Shown here one piece after another: positions 1-11,666 of a DNA stretch of 64,000 nt (position 1 is the first letter of the stretch; every line of letters begins with the position of its first letter). The notes beneath the pieces were generated by a model. That model saw only the letters and a list, made by a program, of their open reading frames with translations. It was not told the origin of the DNA and did not search any database. Source of the stretch: Antedon mediterranea (Eukaryota; Echinodermata; Crinoidea; Comatulida; Antedonidae); contig NC_092674.1 in NCBI RefSeq assembly GCF_964355755.1, positions 4,407,001-4,471,000 of the forward strand, read 5' to 3'. Both the position numbers and the translations under genes were made by a program.

Positions 1-473
1 AAATGTCTTCTGTGGCAAGATGTTTATTTTAAATATTTCAAAAAATGACAGAAAATTAATTATGGATATTAAAATCATAACATTTGATTATCTCAAGGGT
101 ACAGGAAAAATTGTCTTGGTCTCCAAGTAGGCCTAGAATTCATTTGTTTATGTTTTAATAAAGAGCCAGTTTTTTTTTAAATTTAAAATGGTAGCATCAA
201 TTAATGCTGATGACTATACAAAGAAAAAAACTAAAACATTAAAAAAATTGCCCTCTCTCCACTAAATAAAATTTATTCAGAGGTTAACGCTTAAAAACAA
301 GAATATATATTTATAGTGCCTAGTAGAATACCACCGGTTTGTTTTTTACTTGAAAGTGTGTTGAATAAAAACAGAATGAAAATTTATCAAAAATTTTTTT
401 AAATGACATTAAAAACAATTAGGCCTAGCCTAGGCCTATAAATAATTTTGTATTCTTTAATTTTAGTACTTAC
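1..473 (-). other. Intron 1 of the TBC1D1/4-like gene
   Basis: AT-rich non-coding sequence downstream (minus strand) of the PTB exon. I found no further exon before the window edge. A GGCCTAGGCCT stretch lies at 421-437. Confidence 0.6.
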
Positions 474-1010
474 CAATTCTAAATTTTCTACTTTAAAAAC
501 AAAACACGTAAACGGTTTATCGCTTTCCCGTCTCCATAAATAACTGAAATATTGTTTGTCAATACCTCTACAAAACCTGCCAATGCCTTGCAAATGATGG
601 CAGAAGGCAGTCTTCCCTGTTCTGTTCACAATTCCTTTTACTGTTTGATGGCAAACTTCAAGTGTTATCGGTTCCTCTTTTCCCTGTGCAACATGCTTCA
701 CTTCGGCAACAATCCATGGCAAAAGTGGTTGAGTAATTCTTTTATCAAGAACAGAACAACCCAATAACATTAAATTAAAACGTTTAAATGAAGAATCTAA
801 TTCGCTATTTTCGGTAAGCATGGTTCGATTTGTACCTGCCGCATCTTTTAGGTGCTCCTCCGGGGAAGAGTCAGGGCGACGAGCGTTTGTGGTGGTGCTT
901 GTCAGTGGTGATTCGCTATCGCTGGGGCTTGAGTCTCGACAATTCACTCCGCTATCTTCCTCTGCTTGTTGTTCACTATAATTACGACAACTGTCATTGA
1001 AAGAGTTCAT
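474..1010 (-). CDS. TBC1D1/TBC1D4-family Rab GTPase-activating protein, first coding exon (partial gene)
   Basis: This is the 5' coding exon of a gene that continues off the left edge. The ATG is at 1010 and the exon encodes 179 residues, ending at a phase-0 donor (TTG|gtaagt, GT at 473-472). The first ~75 residues are a Ser/Thr/Asp-rich low-complexity leader. Residues ~77-179 match the N-terminal PTB/PID domain of TBC1D1 and TBC1D4 (AS160): the motif LLPWIVAEVK aligns with MLPWVVAEVR, and FTCFVFKVENLEL resembles the end of the same domain. In vertebrates these proteins are Akt/AMPK-regulated Rab-GAPs that control GLUT4 vesicle traffic; the TBC catalytic domain lies outside the window. An invertebrate is expected to have one pro-orthologue of both vertebrate genes, so I give no symbol. 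The gene is head-to-head with the UCHL3-like gene. Family assignment is good; the start codon is likely but was not checked against transcripts. Confidence 0.8.
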
Positions 1011-2373
1011 CGTGAAATACCTGTTTTACAAATAAGGATTTCCGTTTTAGAAAATCCACTCCGACATTTCTGGCAGGCTATAAAACAATTTTACGGATGT
1101 CTCAAGACTCATATGAATGAAAACGCTAGCTAAAAACACATTGCGGATGGTTGGAATCAGCTGCTCCGCCGTCGTGCAGAAGTCAGCCTGGCAGCGCAAT
1201 ACTCGTGCGCAAACGAGAAGGATAAGGATCTACGAGAGAGAGATTTGTATTGAAATATAGAGGGTGCTGTTTCCAAACTACATTTGAACGTAAAGTACGT
1301 ACGTCGTCTTTAGGATTAGGGTGCATTAAAAATATATATAAAAATGTGAATAAAAAGATAACAATACTCTAAAGTAAACAGTAACCTAACTGAGAAATTC
1401 CTCCATGCTACTATCACCCCTTTTCTTTACAATTAAGTAACTATCCATTTCATACCTTTAAAAGTGGCAATTTTCGTTGCTCTTGGTATTGATGAAATAA
1501 AATAAAATCAAGTTTAAGTTCAAATGTATTAGTGTCAAACAAATGTAATTTAAATTTGTATTCCAAAAAAATACAAATAACAAAAAAAGTACAATAACAA
1601 TATTAAAATACTTTATGTAAAAATTGAAAAACGTAGCGCCGGGGGCCGATTACATTATCACTATTAAAAGATTAGCATATATATGGTAAGTTCTATGTTT
1701 TGTAATGAAATGATGATTTAAGCATTTCCATTATATAAGAATAGCTCAAAAACGCAAAAGTCATTACAATTTTCATATGAAATGTAACAGTTACTTTAAA
1801 AAAACCGAAGAGATGATTTTTCTAAAATGACGGATGACTTTGTTGTTTTGATTATCATAAAAACGACAAAGTCATTATTATTGTAGATAGCCTAGCAATC
1901 CAATAATAAGTTATGTCTATTGTTATTGTATAGTTTTATCATTTTTTTAAGTTGACGAAATAAATGAAATAAAATGATGAACAGAAATTAAGCCTATATT
2001 ATAATAAATGAATATTAATGCATATAACTACAAAGTACGAAACCCACATAATGAAATTTTCATCAATTGGCAAATCACTTCATATTTTTCCAACATCAAT
2101 TCAACAACGACCAATACTATAATATAAATTTAAGCCTATATGATATTGATACAATAAGACTAACTTTACAAAAATGATTATTATAACATTCCACATTATA
2201 ATAATTATTATTATGAATATTTAGCATATGTTATGAGGGCGCTATTTAAAGTATACAAGTTTTACCGATTTCAATTTTCGACACACGAGCGAGAAGAGCC
2301 AGCCTACAGAGTGTGGTCATTTCCTGACAGTTTATCTCGGCATAAAACTGCTTCATAAAAGCCTAGGCCTAAA
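1011..2373. promoter_or_regulatory. Divergent intergenic/promoter region between the TBC1D1/4-like gene and UCHL3
   Basis: A 1.36-kb gap between two start codons facing apart. The part near TBC1D (about 1080-1330) is less AT-rich and holds CpGs, as expected for a promoter. The part near UCHL3 has TATTTAAA at about 2243-2250 and a GAGCGAGAAGAGCC stretch at about 2288-2301. The middle is AT-rich and I see no gene in it. No single core promoter can be fixed from sequence alone. Confidence 0.4.
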
Positions 2374-5300
2374 ATGTCTCAACCACCACAAAAATCACGC
2401 TGGCTACCACTAGAATCAAACCCAGATGTGAGTATTTCATGTTAAATTTGTATATAGTATTATGAATTTGAACAATTTTAATAACTCAACTGTATATTAC
2501 GATTATTCTCGAAGACGTAATTTCGTCACTGTTTTTTTTTTTATTTTGACGGTGTTGAGTTATCATAATTTATAACATAACACCACACCTAAACACAATT
2601 TTTTTCTTTTTTAAAATAATATAATACATAATAAAGTATTTGCCAATATACAGTGTGACATTTTTTCTTTATTTCTCTTTTCAGGTAATGAACAAAGTAA
2701 GTTGACACTATTTTAAAAAACTGAACTTCCAAGATAAACTTAAATAAACTTAAATAAACTGCCATCATTGATGTAATCACAATTTTGTTTTACCATTTTA
2801 GAGTCATTTTTCAGTTCTGAGAGACGGCACGGCTACTAGGCCTATTACTAATTATATAATAAAGTTTCGGTGGTTCTATAATTATGATAAAATTGAACTT
2901 TTAGTTTTAGATTCTACGCAGTCTGGAAGCATAATAGGCCCAGGTGGCCTTACGCCAGATCTGATCTACGCTTAGGCGTACTACTACACTGGAGTATGCA
3001 CAGTAATATAAAATACCTAGGTTATATACCTCTATTATGAAACACTGTAACAAATAAGTATATAGTGTAATTGGATCTAATAATATCTTTTAATTGCTAG
3101 TTTGCTCAGAAACTGGGTATGCCAAAAGAGTGGCAGTACGTTGACATCTACAGCTTGGACTTACTCGACATTGTACCCAAACCAGTAGCTGCTGTTCTTA
3201 TTCTCTTTCCAATTAGTAAGAAGGTAAAAACTAAATTTAAAACTCCTATTATATCGGTGTCAGGAATTCTACTGTGTTTCAGAGGAGTTATACTGTATTT
3301 AGAAAAACTACCTTCGTTTCTGTATGATATGTAATCTAAACTTCATTTTTATTGACTATGCCAAAATTATTTTACTGCAGTTACTGCAGTAACTATATTT
3401 TGTGCTCTTTAACATGCAATTATTTTGCAAGGTTTTGTTGGTGTAATATTTTTATTTCAGTGACTTGACTCTCAAACTTAAAAAAAATGTAGTTATTTGC
3501 AGTATATTCTCCTGTAATATATTTATTAATTAAATTTTACTTGTAGTATGAAGATTTCTGTAAAGAAGAACAGACCAAAATTAAGCAGGATGGCCAGGAA
3601 GTTAGCCCAAACTTGATGTTTATTAAGCAGACTATCGGCAATGCTTGTGGAACCATTGCGTTACTTCACTCGATCGCCAATAACACTGAAAAGATGCAGC
3701 TAAGTAAGGCATCTTTTAATTGATACCATTTCCATGCAAATAAACTCTCCAAATAAATATGCCTTACTAAAGCTCTGTCTACACTATCAAACTAGTAAAT
3801 GTGAGATGTGCCAAAATATTGTAGTGATAAGCCCAAATACTGTATGGTAGTGATATCCCCAAATATGGTAGTGATATGACATCATCATGTCCATATATGG
3901 GCACATCACATTTTTTTTAAACAAGCATAAAGTTTGATAGTGTAGACAGAGCTTAAGTGATAAGTTAAAGTTTGATCTCCAATATTCCATTAATTCTGCA
4001 TGTATTTTTTAAAAGCATAATAATCACACATGTTGAATGTGGTTATTGAAAAAATATAAATGTTGACATTATTATTGTTTTTTCCTATCTTTTTCAGGTG
4101 GATTTTTAAGCAATTTTATTGAAAAAACAAAGTCAATGACTCCAGAAGAAAGAGCAAGTTTTCTGGAGAGTGATGAGGGCCTTTGTGCCGCCCATGAAGA
4201 AAGTGCTCAAGAAGGACAAACTGAGGTAAGTAGGTCTATATTCTCATTCGTACAACCTCCCCCAACCCCCCATAAAAGGAAATAGAAAGATTTGTATTGA
4301 CTAATAGTACCAGTAGATTTAAGGTTGTAAATTGATAATGTTATTTTTTGCAACTAACTTGTTTAATAATTGGCAGTGAATGATCATCTAAAATTTAAGT
4401 GTGTCAAATTGACCTCACACATTGTGTGATATGGTTATAATTTCTATCAGTCTGGAAAAAGAGACTACTACCCTTAATATTAACTAAGACATGAACATCT
4501 GGAAAATGAGACTACTATACTATTACCAACCTGAATATTACCTAAGATATGGAAAATGAGACTATTATTACTAGATATTAGTAAATATGGATATCTGGGC
4601 TTATAATTGAACATATTTGTATTCACTTTATATTTCAAAATGTTCTTTTTTTTGGAGACATTCTTTTATTATGATTGTAAAATGGTAGAAAGTTAAAACC
4701 GTTTTCACAGCCCCCACCTCGTGAAGAACATACTGAACTACACTTTCTAACCCTGGTCTCCAAAGACGGGTACATTTACGAGATGGATGGCCGTAAACAG
4801 CACCCAGTTAATCATGGTCCGACCACCGACGAAGGTTTCCTGCAGGTATGGCGCCCTCCCAATATCCGTGCTTCATCATGCATGTTTTTGGTTCTTTTTT
4901 TTTTTTTGGTTCTACCCCGCTTTGGTTGTGTAGGCACGGGACGAAGAAGTTAATTTACATTTTATATCATTGGTCCATATGGACGGTCATCTGTATGAAA
5001 TGGACGGTAGGAAACCTAATCCCATTAATCATGGAAAATCAAGCAAAGAAACGCTACTTGAGGTAATCATTTGACATTTAATACATAGTGCCCTCTTTAC
5101 ACTAACATAACAATTATAGCATTATGCTTGGTTATTAAAATATGTTTATTTATAAATCTCTGTATAAAAGGCTCAAATCCTAGCTCTGCCACTGTATCGG
5201 GATTTGTATTCATAGCCGAAAAGTAGTTACTATCACTTTATAAGGGTAGAGAAAGTTTTATTTCTGATGTTAGCATTCAATTCAAAAAATGTTATACAAA

Positions 5301-6663
5301 TATGAATGTTTATGAGTGTAATGGTACAAATAATGGCATGAGGTGAATAATGAAAGGTTATATATCAACGAGGTATCAAATCCTGATACAACATTTATTT
5401 AAAAAGCAATAGTATAAACAAAATATTTTTGAAAACGCGAAAAAAAATTTTTTCGTACACAAAAAAGTACTATTGAACGACCTTTCAATAGTGCATACTA
5501 GCATGTGACCTACAATCGTCTAATCAAATGACAGGAATTTATTTAGGTGTTAACGTCAACGTTAGTAATATTGATGAGTAATTGTAGCCTAACTTATGTA
5601 TTTCTATATTTACCATTATACTATTGTGGGTCGTTCTCAGTTAAAAAAATAAATATCCTATTATGCTTTTATTTTAGTTCTTCATCTTCCTTTGTCTTGC
5701 AAATAGTACCATGAACAAATTTATTTTGCATGTCCACACCATATATCCATTATAAATCCATATTCATATAATTATGATTATGTTTCTTTATAACACACCT
5801 ACTGTATTTGTATCAATGATTTTGGATCAAATTTCGTGCATTGTTTTCTCCCATCTCAACGATTGATTCACATGGCCTAACCTTCGACATTTGATTCAAG
5901 ATGGTACAGTAGGTGGCTGATTGATTGAAAAGGTTATATAAGAACAGTAAGAGTGTTTTGCATTCGTTGAATGGGGGAAATATTTTGAAAGCTTGATAAT
6001 CTAACAGGATGCTGAGCTCCTGAGATCAAAGGGTACTCTTGGTATTTGTTGCAGCCAGACATAAAGCGTGGTTCCCACTAACGACGCAAGACAAGGACGT
6101 AACGCAACGCAAGTGAATTGACCAATCACAAGCGATGGCTTATTCGCTTGTTTCTTTCTTTCTTTATTTACCCATAAATATAAATTATAAACATTGTAAT
6201 ATACAAATAATAATAATTATATCAAGGGATATTGATTGCTAACTGTCTATAAACTTCGCTTGTTATTGGTTAAAACGCTTGCGTTGCGTTTACGTCCTTG
6301 CGTTACGTTCTAGTGGGAACCAATCTTATGATCAAAGAACTGTTACAAGTTCCTATCTTGGCAAGGCGAGCTCAGTCTCCTGTTGTTAGATTGCCTTGTT
6401 TCTATTCCATATGTGTTCTTTTCCTAGTGTGTTCCTCTCTTCAGAGAGAGGGGCTAATGTTGGTTTATCCAGGTAAGCGACACCACTGTTGATTTGTGCA
6501 ATTATGTTGTTGCAGTAGAATAATGTTAACATGGTCTCTTATGTTTTTAAAACATATATTTCAAATCCAGGATGCTGCCGCTGTGTGCCAACAATTTATG
6601 AATCGTGATAAAGCTGAACTACGGTTTACTCTGATAGCCTTGTCAAAGAACCCGGATTTGTAA
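2374..6663 (+). CDS. UCHL3: Ubiquitin carboxyl-terminal hydrolase, UCHL3/UCHL1 type (peptidase C12)
   Basis: A cysteine protease that cleaves small adducts from the C-terminus of ubiquitin and NEDD8. Exons: 2374-2427, 2685-2696 (a 12-nt microexon, VMNK), 3101-3223, 3547-3703, 4098-4225, then 4711-4845 (6a) and/or 4934-5062 (6b), and 6571-6663 with TAA. All junctions are GT-AG and phases agree. With 6b the protein is 231 aa (human UCHL3 230); with 6a it is 233. Visible active-site parts: oxyanion Gln91 in FIKQT, nucleophile Cys97 in NACGT, catalytic His in LHF and Asp in EMDGRK; the last two lie in exon 6a or 6b. The start [10 protein letters not shown] and the end LIALSK are family hallmarks. 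The ATG was chosen because it gives the standard N-terminus. Similarity favours UCHL3 over UCHL1, but this is probably the single ancestor of both. The duplicated exon 6 is described separately. Confidence 0.93.
3771..3953. mobile_element. AGCTCTGTCTACAC MITE, copy 1 (UCHL3 intron 4)
   Basis: Reference copy of the most frequent element in the window. The ends are inverted repeats: left AGCTCTGTCTACACTATCAA, right its reverse complement. The inside carries short repeats of the kind AAATATGGTAGTGATATG and ATATGGGCACATCAC, so the whole unit folds on itself. It has no ORF. TAA flanks both sides (3768-3770 and 3954-3956), a 3-bp TWA target duplication as made by PIF/Harbinger transposases. Confidence 0.85.
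4711..4845 (+). other. UCHL3: UCHL3 exon 6a, divergent copy of the catalytic His/Asp exon
   Basis: 135 nt, phase 0 to 0, acceptor ttttcacag, donor CAG|gtatgg. It encodes 45 residues with [20 protein letters not shown] in the middle. The catalytic His and Asp are 15 residues apart, as in human UCHL3 (His169/Asp184). The usual DGH is DGY here, and the flanks ([17 protein letters not shown]) differ from exon 6b. Confidence 0.82.
4934..5062 (+). other. UCHL3: UCHL3 exon 6b, canonical copy of the catalytic His/Asp exon
   Basis: 129 nt, phase 0 to 0, acceptor ggttgtgtag, donor GAG|gtaatc. It encodes 43 residues including [20 protein letters not shown] and PINHG, closer to vertebrate UCHL3 than exon 6a. 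It lies only 88 nt downstream of exon 6a, whereas most other introns of this gene are several hundred nt or longer. Confidence 0.88.
5990..6412. mobile_element. Older inverted-repeat element carrying a nested insertion
   Basis: Outer parts (ATCTAACAGGATGCTGAGCTCC on the left, CTCCTGTTGTTAGATTGCC on the right) match the element at 49161-49402. The GGTTCCCACTA element 6065-6326 sits in the middle. Confidence 0.55.
6065..6326. mobile_element. Inverted-repeat element of the GGTTCCCACTA family, copy 1
   Basis: Ends are AGCGTGGTTCCCACTAACG and its approximate reverse complement (TAGTGGGAACCAATCT). The inside has paired ACGCAACGCAAG / CTTGCGTTGCGT blocks and TTGACCAATCACAAGCGA. It is inserted inside an older repeat whose uninterrupted form is seen at 49317-49330. 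UCHL3 last intron. Confidence 0.7.
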
Positions 6664-6792
6664 GATCACCAAGTTGAAAGCGAGAACTTGACGCTAACGA
6701 ATCACCTGACTGAAGATATCCAATCGCAGACTGTACTTGTCTTCTACCTAGCAATTGGTGTGTACGCCCCTTCCTTATAAGCTAAAGTTTAA

Positions 6793-6967
6793 AGCTCTGT
6801 CTACACTATCAAACTAGTTTGACATAATATTGTGATGTGCCCAAATATGGTAGTGATATGTTTAAATAGGGTAGTGATATCAGCGAGGTATACCTCCCTG
6901 GTGATATGACATCATATGGGCACATTACATTTTTTGTCGCATAAAGTTTGATAGTGTGGACAGAGCT
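6793..6967. mobile_element. AGCTCTGTCTACAC MITE, copy 2
   Basis: Both ends present; left flank TAA, right flank mutated to AAA. It lies about 130 bp after the UCHL3 stop codon, probably in the 3'UTR. Confidence 0.8.
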
Positions 6968-7122
6968 AAAGATAGGACTGGCATTTAGACTATGTCCTGA
7001 AAGGTTATGAGATAAACTGGTTCAATGTTCACTCTTAAAGCACAAGTAATTATATCATATTTAAATGACATTTAGCACCGATAATGCTTGTGGAGTCTGC
7101 AAAATTTAACCATGTTATGCCA

Positions 7123-7128
7123 AATAAA
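7123..7128 (+). terminator. Candidate poly(A) signal of UCHL3
   Basis: AATAAA about 460 nt after the stop codon, followed at once by a GT-rich stretch (tgtgtatttcttgtggaatgtg) typical of a downstream element. Another AATAAA lies at about 8057. The choice between them is open. Confidence 0.35.
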
Positions 7129-8670
7129 TGTGTATTTCTTGTGGAATGTGTTAAAATGTCATCTGAAGTAATAATGTTATGCTATTCTGAAGGTAGTAAA
7201 TATTTGGCACAGTAAATGTGAATTAAACTTATGAAAAGCATAATTCAATTCACAAAATATAAAATCTTTTTGAGAGGTACTGCTTTAAAACTCCCCATAT
7301 TTAGCTAGATTAAAAAACAGTAAATTAACCAAATTAAACAGTAAAATGTCATTACAGTACACATTTTTGCATTGTAAAATTATTGTGGTTGTGCCTGTAT
7401 TCAAATTCTGTGATAAAAGTGTTCAGTATATTAATTGGTTATTTTAGCCAATTATCTGAATTAATAAATTTGTCCAATATCATACAGAGGCAACGCTGTA
7501 ATACAATGTCACATGTGTATCACATGTTACACATTTTTCATAGGCATAACCATGATACAGGTGGCTCATATGATACATACTGTATGTGACACTGTATTAC
7601 AGAATTAGCATATGATACTGGGAGGAATGATGCCACATGTGGTAGATGCAGTACCTAGAGAATTTTTTTCTATGCAGTATACTTGAGTATAAATACTGTT
7701 TCTGTTAAAAAAAGTATGAGTTATAACTTTAAAATACAGTATATCAAGTTTATGACAACAAAATGTATTATTATTTTATATATGAATCAATGTGGTGATA
7801 TCTGGTTAAAATATTGCTGAAAGCAAAGTTTCAAGAATTGTATAGAAAATGTATGCATTGTTCATTAAATATTGCATTGTAAACAGAAATATTTTGTTGA
7901 TTGAAAATTTAGGGTTCATTGATCATTGCATAATAATCAAGTCATTTATTTGAATTTCATTTCAATTACAACACTACAAAATAATTTAGCCACTATTTCA
8001 GGAAGGAAACTCCACTGCAAAGAAAACCGCCTTTGACCTGAACATGTATTGTTTCAAATAAAAACAATTAAAGTGACATTTCTACAGAACAGACATACAT
8101 TTTGAACCATAGTAAGGTATCTTTGTGCTTTCCAAAAACCATCATTTACCCTCTATAATTGTATTTTTTTAAATGATTGCATATTTACATTAGTCTAAAT
8201 ATTTCAAATTTAATAATGATAAAATAGTCTTATAAATAAACAAATGCATTTTTTTTTAAATATTCGAAATTATTAAAATTTTAAATGCATAACTTTTAAT
8301 TTCATTACATAAAATTATTGCACATATGATATTTTGTTATTACATTAAAAAATGTATCAAATTCATTGCATCTGCAGTTTTGATAGATACAAAGGTGTCC
8401 TAACGTACAGTATCCTATATGCACCATAATGCATACAACATACCTGTAAAATTTTAAATTATAAAACCACCACATCCCCTCTATAAAATAAATTAAAATA
8501 GGGATAGTGTATTAGTAGCAATTTCAATATTTTACACCAACCACTCTGCCAATAGCAACAACAGAAGTTCGTCTTAAAAAATGTCATTAATTTGCGCTAC
8601 TTAACGATGATCTGACTGACAATATTTCCATTTTATAAAAAGGTTGTAAAAAAGGTAATAAGTTTGATGC

Positions 8671-11475
8671 TTAATCATAATGGGTTAAAATGTCCTTAGT
8701 GCATCCAACTCGAACGTCTCTATCAGCGAAATGGTACGTTACGAGCGAATGAAAGATTATATTGGAGACCACTACGACGTATTCACAGAGAGCAAACATT
8801 GTATACACTAAAAAGAGAAAAAAAAAGTATTAATATGAGATAAAAATTGGAATTTTTACAAACAATGTTGCATACATAATTAGGAAAATTCAGATAGAGA
8901 GGAGAATTTACTCAATTGCCAAATTTGTATGTAATTTGTATCTGGTAAATACATTTTTTGGAATATTTGCAAAATATTTGTTATCATTTGGGATTTGAAC
9001 CCACAACTACCAGATTAATAGACTGGTGTTCATATCTGTAGACCACCAACATGTGTTTGATCTATTTCATTTTGAAATATGCCTCACTGTCTACACTAAC
9101 TTCATGTGACAACAAAATTTGATGTGCCCATATATGTACATGATGATATCACTACCATATTTGGTATATCACTGCCATATTTGGGCACATCACACTTTTT
9201 TGTCAAAGACTAAATACACAAAGCAGAGTGTTTTTGTAAAGAACAAATCTTAGGCCATTGATTCTTACCTCCAGCCTCACAATATCGGTTGTGTCGTAAA
9301 AAGAAGTAAACAGCTATCAGGCAGCTTAATATATCAAGAGCAAATACACTCATTTTAGAGTATAATGTCCTCTTTTCCTGCAATAATAAACAAAAGGGTA
9401 TAAACATAGCTATATAATGGAGAAACATGTAATAAATTCAAGCTATCAAATTTCTACCGCAGTTTCCTGGTAGCCTCAACAATTAATAACAGTATAGTTG
9501 GTGTTCACTCCTTTTTATGTTGAATTGATTTTAAACTATGTTATGTGAACTTAAAAAGAAATAATTGATTAAAATGTATATCATATTATTAAATAAAATT
9601 AAAATTAATAATTAATTAAAATAAATACTTACACTGATGATATTCTCAGAGTCGGAATATTTGATATATTTCTTATACATGACGCATATACAGAGCATAA
9701 ATAGCATAGACGATGCTTGGAACACTAAAAAGAGCATTTCATGCACCTCTGAAAATAAATAAAAAATAAATTTACAATTTTAAGTTAATTTCTTGTTTGG
9801 TCAAGGATATTTTGATTTAAATAACATTAAAAATATGTGTACAGTACCTTTCAATTCTCTAGATGATATATAAGTTAACCCAATCAACGATAAGTTTTCC
9901 AAAACTTCAAAAAATATACACAAAATGCATAGAAACTTGTATCTTGCATTGGCTCTGGAGTAGTTGTAGAAATACATAAAGTGCATGAAGGCTAAAGCAA
10001 GACGTGTAGGGCTGCAGAGTGCAATCGCTATCCTCCACACGTAACACGATGGTTCGATAGATATAGCTGCACTCACTGATGGAAGGTAGTTTGCGACCTA
10101 TTAGCATAAAAAAAATGTTTAATTTTTAAATACCGGTAGGGAGATTGATAACATTTAATTTTAAAGATATATTGTCTTCATGAAAAACTATTAAACACAT
10201 TTTTGTTATTGATTTTAATGTCACAATATTCACTTTGACCAAAAACTGGATGGAAATAAAAAATGATTTACCTAAAAAAAATGTAATTTAAAGCAAAGAA
10301 TGCTTAAATTGTCTGTCAGAAAATGAATTTTTGGTTAAAATTAATTATTTTTGAAATAATTTTTTTTTCTACAGAAGTGAATAACTTTATTAAAACTGCA
10401 AAATGGTCTATTAAAAGTCTGATTTTAGTAATCTTCAGTTTTCATATTTTTGGGGGAAAATACATCTTTAATATTTTAATAGTCTGTCAAAAATAGCAGT
10501 TCATAATAGGGGGATCTGGTTGTGGTCATGTTATGTGGCTTACTAAAGCATCAATAGTACAAGGGTTGGGCCAAAATCGATGTAGCATTTTACATAAAAT
10601 TTAGTGAGGGGGGAGGGAGAACATCATACTTCAGGGTGGGCCTAGCCAGTTTTATCAATTTAACTAGTGAAAATAAATTGCAATGTCAAGCTCTCACTAT
10701 TGAACTTTATGTGACAAAAAAATGTGATATGCCTAAACATGATGATGTCATACCACATACCACATATGGGCACATCACTACCATATTTGGGCACACAAAC
10801 TGTCAAACTAGTTTGATAGTGTAGACAGAGCTTAAGTCATTTAAATTCCCAAAGAATGAAATGAATCAATATACAACAATAAAAGTTCCAGGTTAAAGGC
10901 AACCAAAACAATGGAAAAGGTTTTTTGAATAATTCATTACAGTTCATATTGGTGAAAAGGACTAGAAATATTATAGAACTTCTTCTGTGTACTTGATCTC
11001 ACAATTGTTCACATCAATTAACGTTTAAGCTCTGTCTACACTATTAAACTAGTTTGACAGGTTGTGTGCCCAAAACAACTGTGATGCACCGAAATATAGT
11101 AGTGATATGACATCATCATGTCCTTATATGTGCACATCACATTTTGTTGTCACATAAAGTTTGATAGTGTAGACAGAACTTTACAGAAGAGAAGGATTAA
11201 CCTATTATATAGGTGCCTTTGTAGATAGAAAAGAATGGGCTAGTTATACTGTAGTACTGTAACCCATCTGAATAAACAAATTGTAGAGTTATGTTATTTT
11301 TTTTGCCATTCACTTTTACCTTACAATGTGTTCCTATTGCACTTTCGTAGTTGTACACCATCGCTAACCAAATAGAAAGAAAGAAGCTGACGAGCATAGT
11401 TGCTGAAGTTGCGACTATTACAGTTTTTATCGACAATATAACAATACCGTTACTTTGCTGTTTCACCCTCAACAT
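8671..11475 (-). CDS. PGAP2: Post-GPI attachment to proteins factor 2 (Frag1/DRAM/Sfk1 family)
   Basis: Multi-pass ER/Golgi membrane protein needed for lipid remodelling of GPI anchors. Five coding exons, listed in transcript order: 11475-11320, 10097-9848, 9748-9633, 9377-9269, 8807-8671 (TAA). Phases are 0, 1, 0, 1 and the product is 255 aa, as in human PGAP2 (~254). Diagnostic motifs are THCK-VANYLPSVSAAI after the first TM helix, SCYVWRIAIALCSPTRLALAF, LTYISSRE, and AVYFFLRHNRYCEAG-VYTMFALCEY. Five to six hydrophobic segments are visible. The first coding exon begins at an acceptor (ctttcag, exon from 11482), so the 5'UTR must be in an upstream exon; the ATG at 11475 gives an N-terminus of normal length. 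MITEs and AT-rich DNA fill the introns. The identification is firm; the start codon is slightly less so. Confidence 0.92.
9085..9212. mobile_element. AGCTCTGTCTACAC MITE, copy 3 (degenerate)
   Basis: Left end diverged, right terminal repeat lost. It sits in the last PGAP2 intron just downstream of the penultimate exon. Confidence 0.6.
10689..10832. mobile_element. AGCTCTGTCTACAC MITE, copy 4
   Basis: Left terminal repeat has a short deletion, right end complete (GATAGTGTAGACAGAGCT). PGAP2 intron 1. Confidence 0.75.
11028..11180. mobile_element. AGCTCTGTCTACAC MITE, copy 5
   Basis: Flanked by TTA on both sides (11025-11027, 11181-11183), the other permitted TWA form. PGAP2 intron 1, 140 bp after the first coding exon. 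Confidence 0.8.
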
Positions 11476-11520
11476 CTTCACTCTGAAAGGAGAAGTTAAA
11501 GTTTGCTCTGTCTCCTCTAA

Positions 11521-11666
11521 AGCTCTGACTACACTATCAAACTAGTGTGATGTTCCTAAATATGGTAGTGATATTCCCAAATATAGTAGTGAATATGACA
11601 TCATCATGTCCATATATGTACACACATATTTTTTGTCACATAAAGTTTTCTAGTGAAGACAGAGTT
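11521..11666. mobile_element. AGCTCTGTCTACAC MITE, copy 6
   Basis: Diverged copy (AGCTCTGACTACAC) lying just upstream of the acceptor of the PGAP2 start-codon exon. Confidence 0.75.

Larger units (their letters stand above)
6664..8670. other. UCHL3-PGAP2 convergent region (3'UTRs and intergenic)
   Basis: AT-rich DNA between the UCHL3 stop codon and the PGAP2 stop codon (minus strand). It holds one MITE (6793-6967) and a short stretch of imperfect CATGTG/CACATG-type repeats near 7500-7650. I see no other gene. Confidence 0.5.

Noticed and set aside
399-473. Extension of the TBC1D PTB exon to the stop codon at 399
   Set aside because: A consensus donor at 473-472 falls at the right place in the domain, and the added residues (STKIKEYKII...) do not match the family.
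4711-4845. UCHL3 exon 6a as a catalytically dead version because DGH has become DGY
   Set aside because: The catalytic His of UCH enzymes is the one in LHF (human UCHL3 His169), 15 residues before the Asp. Exon 6a keeps it, so there is no reason to call that isoform inactive.
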